Both the position numbers and the translations under genes were made by a program. Positions 59,910 to 64,000 of a DNA stretch of 64,000 nt are shown piece by piece. The stretch is from Paraburkholderia nodosa (lineage in GTDB: Bacteria; Pseudomonadota; Gammaproteobacteria; Burkholderiales; Burkholderiaceae). Below the pieces are notes generated by a model. The model was not told the origin of the DNA. It made no database searches and saw only the letters and a program-made list of their open reading frames with translations. The stretch spans positions 1-64,000 of the forward strand of contig NZ_MCNV01000036.1 in assembly GCF_001718195.1 (NCBI RefSeq), written 5' to 3'. Position 1 is the first letter of the stretch. Every line of letters starts with the position of its first letter.

Positions 59910-61267
59910 CACTCCTCCTGCGCGATGAATTCGCGCAGCGCGCGATGGAAGTTCGACACCGACGTTTCCTGCAGCGGATTCGTGCGCGAACCCTTGAACC
60001 CGCGCGACTTCATGCCCTGCTGCACGTTGGTCATGTTCTGGAAGTCCTGCCACAGGATCAGGCCGAAGTTTTCCTGCGCGTTCTCTTTCCAGTCGTCCAC
60101 GCCGTAATAGAACTCACGCTTCAACGGCGGCTCCGCACCCGGCGCGAAGCGCTGAAGCGACCAGATGTCGTAGATGCACGAATCGGGGTTGTCGCCGTCC
60201 GGCCGCGCACGATAGAACAGCGCGCCATCGGGGTACGGCAGAAACACGAGATTCGGAAACACGTGCCAGTCCGCACCCGCGCGACCGAGCTGCTCGAACG
60301 TAATCTCGGGCCAGCCCGCACCTTCTGCGATGGCCGCTTCGCGCTGGAACTCCATCGCCTTCCCCAAGACTTCGAACTGGTTGCCCGACGGCGACATTTC
60401 GTGCATCAAACGCTTCGCGGCTTCATAGTCGCGAGCCGTGTTGATCGCCTTGAGCGTTTCTTCCATGACGCGGAAGAAGTTCACGAGACCCTGCCGCACA
60501 TCCTCAGGCATGGGCTTGCCAGTGCGCGGCGACGGCGCGCCGATCATGCGCGTGGCCGTCGAGTACCCGAACATGCCGTGGCGGCCGTAGGCGAAGCTGC
60601 GCGTCACGTCGTCGCCGGCAACGTCGAGCAACTGCGGGTGCGTTGCGGCAACGTGATAGCCTTCGTTGAACGCTTCGAGTGCGACCTTCCAGTTGCACGG
60701 CAGGCGAATCGACTTGTACCAGCGGTAGCGCATCTTCTCGAACTCGAAGCAGTTCGTGATCTCCGGCACCGGATCGAGGAATCTTGCGAGCGGTTCGGCG
60801 TTCGGATCCATGTTGATGAAAACGAAACCGCCCCACGTGTCCACCAGAACGTCGGTGAGACGCAGATCGCCATCGGCCATTTCCGGGCAGCCTTCCCAGT
60901 CTTGCCGGTCGAGCACGCGCGCCACGCTGCCGTCCAGATTCCACTGCCAGCCGTGATAGGCGCAGTGAAACTTCGCGGCCTTGCCGCAACCGTTGGTCAA
61001 GCGGCGCCCGCGATGCTGACAGACGTTGAAAAAGGCCTTGATTTCTTCAGCCGACTTGCGCACGACGATGATCGACTCGCCCGCCACATCGAAAGTCACG
61101 TAGTCGCCGACGTTGGGAATCTCCTCCAGGCGGCAGGCGACCTGCCACACGCGCGGCCACAGGCGCTCGTTCTCCCGCTCGAGAAACTGCTTCGACAGGT
61201 AACTGTCCTTCGGGACGAAATCGAGTCTGACCGTGTGCGCACCCGAATCGGGACCTCTGTTACCCAT
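59909..61267 (-). CDS. Rieske non-heme iron oxygenase, alpha subunit
   Basis: 452 residues. Rieske [2Fe-2S] ligands Cys83-x-His85 (CQHRGRR) and Cys102-x2-His105 (CAYHGW). The catalytic iron site is His205, His210 (EGYHVAATHP) and an Asp in LILWQDFQNMTNV. No beta subunit or own reductase is in the operon, so it probably is an alpha3 enzyme using the ferredoxin system at 45.5-47.1 kb. It hydroxylates a ring or demethylates; the sequence is not close enough to KshA to claim that function. First gene of the 13-gene operon; the shared palindrome lies in its promoter. Confidence 0.92.
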   Translation of the reverse strand: MGNRGPDSGAHTVRLDFVPKDSYLSKQFLERENERLWPRVWQVACRLEEIPNVGDYVTFDVAGESIIVVRKSAEEIKAFFNVCQHRGRRLTNGCGKAAKFHCAYHGWQWNLDGSVARVLDRQDWEGCPEMADGDLRLTDVLVDTWGGFVFINMDPNAEPLARFLDPVPEITNCFEFEKMRYRWYKSIRLPCNWKVALEAFNEGYHVAATHPQLLDVAGDDVTRSFAYGRHGMFGYSTATRMIGAPSPRTGKPMPEDVRQGLVNFFRVMEETLKAINTARDYEAAKRLMHEMSPSGNQFEVLGKAMEFQREAAIAEGAGWPEITFEQLGRAGADWHVFPNLVFLPYPDGALFYRARPDGDNPDSCIYDIWSLQRFAPGAEPPLKREFYYGVDDWKENAQENFGLILWQDFQNMTNVQQGMKSRGFKGSRTNPLQETSVSNFHRALREFIAQEE

Positions 61268-61355
61268 GGATATCTCCTTGATGTGGCCGGCGTAGGCGCC
61301 GGTTCCGGCTTTTTATGTCGCGGCCGCTCGTTTTGCAGCCCGGTCGGTAACCAAT

Positions 61356-61373
61356 ATGCAACTATTAGTGCAA
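61356..61373 (-). repeat. 18-bp element shared with 26032-26049
   Basis: The minus strand reads TTGCACTAATAGTTGCAT, a TTGCA-N7-TTGCA direct repeat that matches 26032-26049 at 17 of 18 positions. It lies 7 nt from the operator box at 61380 in the Rieske promoter gap. Confidence 0.45.
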
Positions 61374-61379
61374 TTTTCG

Positions 61380-61392
61380 TGAACGGCGTTCA
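61380..61392. promoter_or_regulatory. GAAC-N3-GTTC operator box (Rieske operon promoter)
   Basis: TGAACGGCGTTCA, identical to the box at 25089-25101. It is 113 nt upstream of the Rieske start and would control the whole 13-gene operon. Confidence 0.6.
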
Positions 61393-61445
61393 GATGCTAG
61401 GCCTGCGCCCGGATTGCTGTCAATCCGGACGAACGTCAATCGAAC

Positions 61446-62378
61446 TCAATCGAGCGCCGCGGTCAGCGCGGGTACCGCTTCGAACAGATCGGCGGTGAGA
61501 CCGTAATCGGCCACCTGAAAAATCGGGGCCTCGCTGTCCTTGTTGATTGCGACGATGACTTTCGAGTCCTTCATGCCCGCAAGGTGCTGAATAGCGCCGG
61601 AGATGCCGACGGCGATATACAACTGGGGCGCGACGATCTTGCCGGTCTGCCCGACTTGATAGTCGTTCGGCACGAAACCGGCATCGACGGCCGCGCGCGA
61701 AGCGCCGACGGCCGCACCAAGCTTGTCCGCGAGCGCATCGAGCAGCTTGAAGTTATCGCCGTTCTGCATGCCGCGACCGCCCGACACGACGATGTTCGCC
61801 GCGGAAAGCTCCGGGCGGCTCGACTTCGTGAGTTCCTGACCGACAAAACGGGCCCTATCGAAGGCCTGTGCCGTGGCAATCGCGCGCGCGGGCGCGGTGC
61901 CCGAACCGGTGGCCGCCGCATCGAAAGCGGTCGGGCGGATCGTGATGACCTTGATGGCATCGGACGATTGCACCGTTGCGAGTGCATTGCCCGCGTAGAT
62001 CGGACGCACGAATACATCGGGCGCCCTGATGGCGACGACATCGGAAATCTGCGCGCTGTCGAGCAACGCCGCCACGCGGGGCATGAAGTTCTTGCCCACG
62101 GCCGTCGAAGCGGCAATCACATGCGTATAGCCGCTGGCAAGTGAAACAACGAGAAAGGCGAGATTTTCCGGCAGCGCGTGCGCGTACTCGGGTGCGTCCG
62201 CCACCAGCACCTCGGCGACGCCGGCAATGCTGGCCGCTTGCTCCACCACGGCCGCGGCGCCGTGGCCCGCCACCAGCACATGAATGTCGCCGCCCGCTGC
62301 GCCCGCCGCCGTGACGGCGTTGAGCGTGGCCCGCTGCAGGGTTGCGTTGTCGTGTTCGGCGATTACGAGAATAGTCAT
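61446..62378 (-). CDS. etfA: Electron transfer flavoprotein, alpha subunit
   Basis: 310 residues, full-length EtfA. C-terminal FAD domain: VVSGGRGMQNGDNFKLLDALADKLGAAVGASRAAVDAGF, then YQVGQTGKIVAPQLYIAVGISGAIQHLAGM and VAINKDSEAPIFQVADYGL. It takes electrons from acyl-CoA dehydrogenases to ETF-QO (gene at 6524). Its start is 2 nt from the etfB stop, forming etfBA. A dedicated pair next to the catabolic operons suits high flux from the dehydrogenase pair. Confidence 0.97.
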   Translation of the reverse strand: MTILVIAEHDNATLQRATLNAVTAAGAAGGDIHVLVAGHGAAAVVEQAASIAGVAEVLVADAPEYAHALPENLAFLVVSLASGYTHVIAASTAVGKNFMPRVAALLDSAQISDVVAIRAPDVFVRPIYAGNALATVQSSDAIKVITIRPTAFDAAATGSGTAPARAIATAQAFDRARFVGQELTKSSRPELSAANIVVSGGRGMQNGDNFKLLDALADKLGAAVGASRAAVDAGFVPNDYQVGQTGKIVAPQLYIAVGISGAIQHLAGMKDSKVIVAINKDSEAPIFQVADYGLTADLFEAVPALTAALD

Positions 62379-62380
62379 GA

Positions 62381-63130
62381 TCAGATCACCTTCGCTTCGT
62401 TGCGAAGCTTTTCAATCAGCGCTGCAACATCCGGAACCATTACGCCGCCTTTACGCGCCGGCGGCTCAGTCACTTCGAGAACCTTCAAACGAGGCGCGAC
62501 GTCAACGTTCAGCGCCTCGGGACTCAGCGTCTCCAGCGGTTTCTTCTTCGCCTTCATGATGTTGGGGAGCGTCACATAGCGCGGGCTATTCAGGCGCAGA
62601 TCGGTCGTGACCACCGCTGGCAGATCGAGCGCGACACGTTCAAGACCACCGTCGATCTCACGTGTAACGAGCAGTTGCCGCTCGTCTACTTCCGTCTTGA
62701 ACGCGAATGTCGCTTGCGGCCAGCCGAGCAATGCGGCGAGCTTTTGACCGGTTTGACCAGCGTCGTTGTCGATGGCCTGCTTGCCGAGCAACACCAGCTG
62801 CGGGTTTTCCCGCGACGCAACGGCGCTCAGCAGTTTGGCGACTGCGAGAGGCTGCAGGTCGGCATCGCTTTCGACGAGCACTGCGCGATCCGCCCCCATG
62901 GCGAGCGCCGTGCGCAACACCTCCTGCGATTGCGCAGTTCCCGCCGATACCACGACGACTTCACTCGCAATACCCGCTTCCTTGAGGCGCACCGCCTCCT
63001 CCACCGCGATCTCGTCGAACGGGTTCATGGCCATTTTCACGTTGGCCAGATCGACGCCCGAACCATCGGCTTTCACCCGCGGTTTCACGTTGTAGTCGAT
63101 CACGCGCTTCACCGCGACCAGTATCTTCAA
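62381..63130 (-). CDS. etfB: Electron transfer flavoprotein, beta subunit
   Basis: 249 residues, full-length EtfB. KILVAVKRVIDYNVKPRVKADGSGVDLANVKMAMNPFDEIAVEEAVRLKE is the family N-terminus (AMP-binding), with the recognition-loop and GPIDENAGQT-like part LGKQAIDNDAGQTGQKLAALL. Partner of etfA. Divergent from the alcohol dehydrogenase at 63268, with a shared-type palindrome in the gap. Confidence 0.97.
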   Translation of the reverse strand: MKILVAVKRVIDYNVKPRVKADGSGVDLANVKMAMNPFDEIAVEEAVRLKEAGIASEVVVVSAGTAQSQEVLRTALAMGADRAVLVESDADLQPLAVAKLLSAVASRENPQLVLLGKQAIDNDAGQTGQKLAALLGWPQATFAFKTEVDERQLLVTREIDGGLERVALDLPAVVTTDLRLNSPRYVTLPNIMKAKKKPLETLSPEALNVDVAPRLKVLEVTEPPARKGGVMVPDVAALIEKLRNEAKVI

Positions 63131-63152
63131 TTTGACGCTCCGAACGCTTTGT

Positions 63153-63165
63153 TGAACAATGTTCT
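63153..63165. promoter_or_regulatory. GAAC-N3-GTTC operator box (etfBA / MDR promoters)
   Basis: TGAACAATGTTCT with a perfect GAAC-aat-GTTC core, in the 137-bp gap between the divergent etfB and MDR-family genes. It is the rightmost copy of the recurring box. Confidence 0.45.
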
Positions 63166-63267
63166 ATATTCTGAACTCATCTTTTTGCGGCTGTCAACGA
63201 GAAGAATGAACAAGGCGTCATTCGGCAACGAATTTGGCGCTCTCGTTCACCACCATGGAGACAACGA

Positions 63268-64000
63268 ATGAAGCTCTATCGATGCGAACGTTTTGAGGGA
63301 ATCTCAGGCTTGGCGCTACACGAGGAACCCGATCCACCGCAGCCTGGCTCGCATGAGGTGCTGGTGCAGGTCAACGCAAGTTCACTGAATTTTCGCGAGC
63401 TCTTGCTGATGAACGGCGCATTTCGCGACTGGATGGCGCCCAACTTCATTCCTGCCTCGGACGGCGCCGGCGTCGTGCTTGCAGCCGGTTCTGGCGTTCG
63501 GCGTTTCAAGCCCGGCGACCGGGTGATGGCGAATTTCGCGGAAAACTGGCATGGCGGCGCCCGCCCGCAACACGCGGATATGCTGGGCCGCGGCGCGATA
63601 GTCGAAGGCATGCTGCGCGACAAGGCGGTGCTGAACGAGGAGGAACTGGTTAGCGTTCCGGATCATCTCTCGGACGAGGAGGCTGCAACGCTGCCTTGCG
63701 CCGCCGTCACCGCATGGAACGCGTTGTGCGGGCATGCGCCCCTTCTGCCGGGCCAGAGCGTCCTCGTGCAAGGGACGGGCGGCGTATCGATTTTCGCGCT
63801 GCAGCTTGCGCGTCTGTTCGGCGCTCGCGTGATTGCCACCTCGTCGAGCGATGCGAAGCTCAAACGCCTCGCGCAATTAGGCGCCGACGCCACCATCAAC
63901 TACCGCGAAACGCCGCAATGGGACGACGCCGTGCTGCGCTTGACCGATGGACTGGGCGTCGACGTCGTCGTCGAGGTGGGAGGCGCGCAAACCTTCGGCA
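63268..64000 (+). CDS. MDR family zinc-independent alcohol dehydrogenase/quinone oxidoreductase (partial)
   Basis: The frame starts at the ATG at 63268, with GGAG 7 nt upstream, and is open to the right edge (244 residues seen). GroES-like N-terminal domain: EVLVQVNASSLNFRELLLMNG, PASDGAGVVLAAGSGV, FKPGDRVMANF. Rossmann part: ATLPCAAVTAWNAL, VLVQGTGGVSIFALQLARLFGARVIATSSSDAKLKRLAQLGADATINY. No Cys/His zinc ligands are seen in the usual catalytic positions, so it belongs with the quinone oxidoreductase-like MDR proteins that reduce enones or oxidise alcohols. Confidence 0.9.
   Translation, partial: MKLYRCERFEGISGLALHEEPDPPQPGSHEVLVQVNASSLNFRELLLMNGAFRDWMAPNFIPASDGAGVVLAAGSGVRRFKPGDRVMANFAENWHGGARPQHADMLGRGAIVEGMLRDKAVLNEEELVSVPDHLSDEEAATLPCAAVTAWNALCGHAPLLPGQSVLVQGTGGVSIFALQLARLFGARVIATSSSDAKLKRLAQLGADATINYRETPQWDDAVLRLTDGLGVDVVVEVGGAQTFG

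Noticed and set aside
58200..61267. Steroid KstD plus KshA pair
   Set aside because: The flavoprotein is KstD-like, but the Rieske protein is longer than KshA and not clearly in that family. The meta-cleavage genes hsaC/hsaD are absent, so a steroid ring pathway is not claimed.
1..64000. Insertion sequences, CRISPR arrays, rRNA, phage genes
   Set aside because: No transposase, integrase or phage motif, no regularly spaced repeats and no ribosomal RNA sequence were seen on either strand.

Overview
The window is GC-rich, densely coding DNA from what looks like a betaproteobacterium of the Burkholderiales, probably Burkholderia sensu lato. That placement is inferred from codon use, the ETF-QO, PanC and Etf sequences, and the large number of paralogous SDR, crotonase, acyl-CoA dehydrogenase and TetR genes. 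No rRNA, intact tRNA, CRISPR array, complete IS element or replication origin was seen.

Left part (1-9 kb): a partial SfnB/DszC-like flavoprotein behind a good sigma-54 promoter, an NDH-2 dehydrogenase, three TetR genes (two convergent and overlapping), a FolM-like SDR, a lone panC and an ETF-ubiquinone oxidoreductase. A MarR-family pseudogene with several frameshifts follows at about 8.4-8.9 kb.

Middle part (9-25 kb): an SDR, a phosphotransferase and a MarR regulator precede a four-gene unit: LuxC-like acyl-CoA reductase, LuxE-like acyl-protein synthetase, SDR, second LuxE-like synthetase. No luciferase genes are present, so this looks like an acid-to-aldehyde reduction module. After it come TetR, a hotdog thioesterase, an Old Yellow Enzyme homologue, an SDR, a crotonase, an amidohydrolase, an MFS exporter and an IclR regulator. 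Between 26.2 and 27.1 kb lies a scrambled remnant of pntAB in which an internal pntB piece is inverted.

Right part (25-64 kb): a catabolic supercluster. A minus-strand run of 13 genes (61.3 to 47.9 kb) encodes a Rieske oxygenase, a 3-ketosteroid-dehydrogenase-like flavoprotein, a 2-oxoacid/acetoin dehydrogenase with E1 alpha, E1 beta and an E2 split into a free lipoyl protein and a separate catalytic domain, an acyl-CoA ligase, two crotonases, a pair of acyl-CoA dehydrogenases, an SDR and a SnoaL-like protein. A plus-strand unit has TetR, ferredoxin reductase, a putidaredoxin-type ferredoxin and an SDR. A second minus unit has a P450, a GMC oxidoreductase, a crotonase with the catalytic residues of 6-oxocamphor hydrolase, a serine hydrolase, a MaoC hydratase and a CitE-type lyase. 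A CYP101-like P450 with a rubredoxin, an MFE-type SDR, and a plus-strand enoyl-CoA hydratase / NMO-like / CaiB / CoA-transferase / thiolase unit complete it, with dedicated etfBA at the right end.

Taken together, the right part reads as oxidation of an alicyclic, possibly terpenoid or steroid-like, carbon skeleton: P450 and Rieske hydroxylation, alcohol oxidation to ketones, hydrolytic beta-diketone ring opening, CoA activation and beta-oxidation, with a possible C5-dicarboxyl branch ending in acetyl-CoA and pyruvate. Most promoter-bearing gaps from 22.5 to 63.2 kb carry the same small palindrome, GAAC-N3-GTTC or a close variant. This points to one shared regulator, most plausibly the TetR gene at 44.6 kb, which has the palindrome in its own promoter. 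The substrate is not determined by the sequence.
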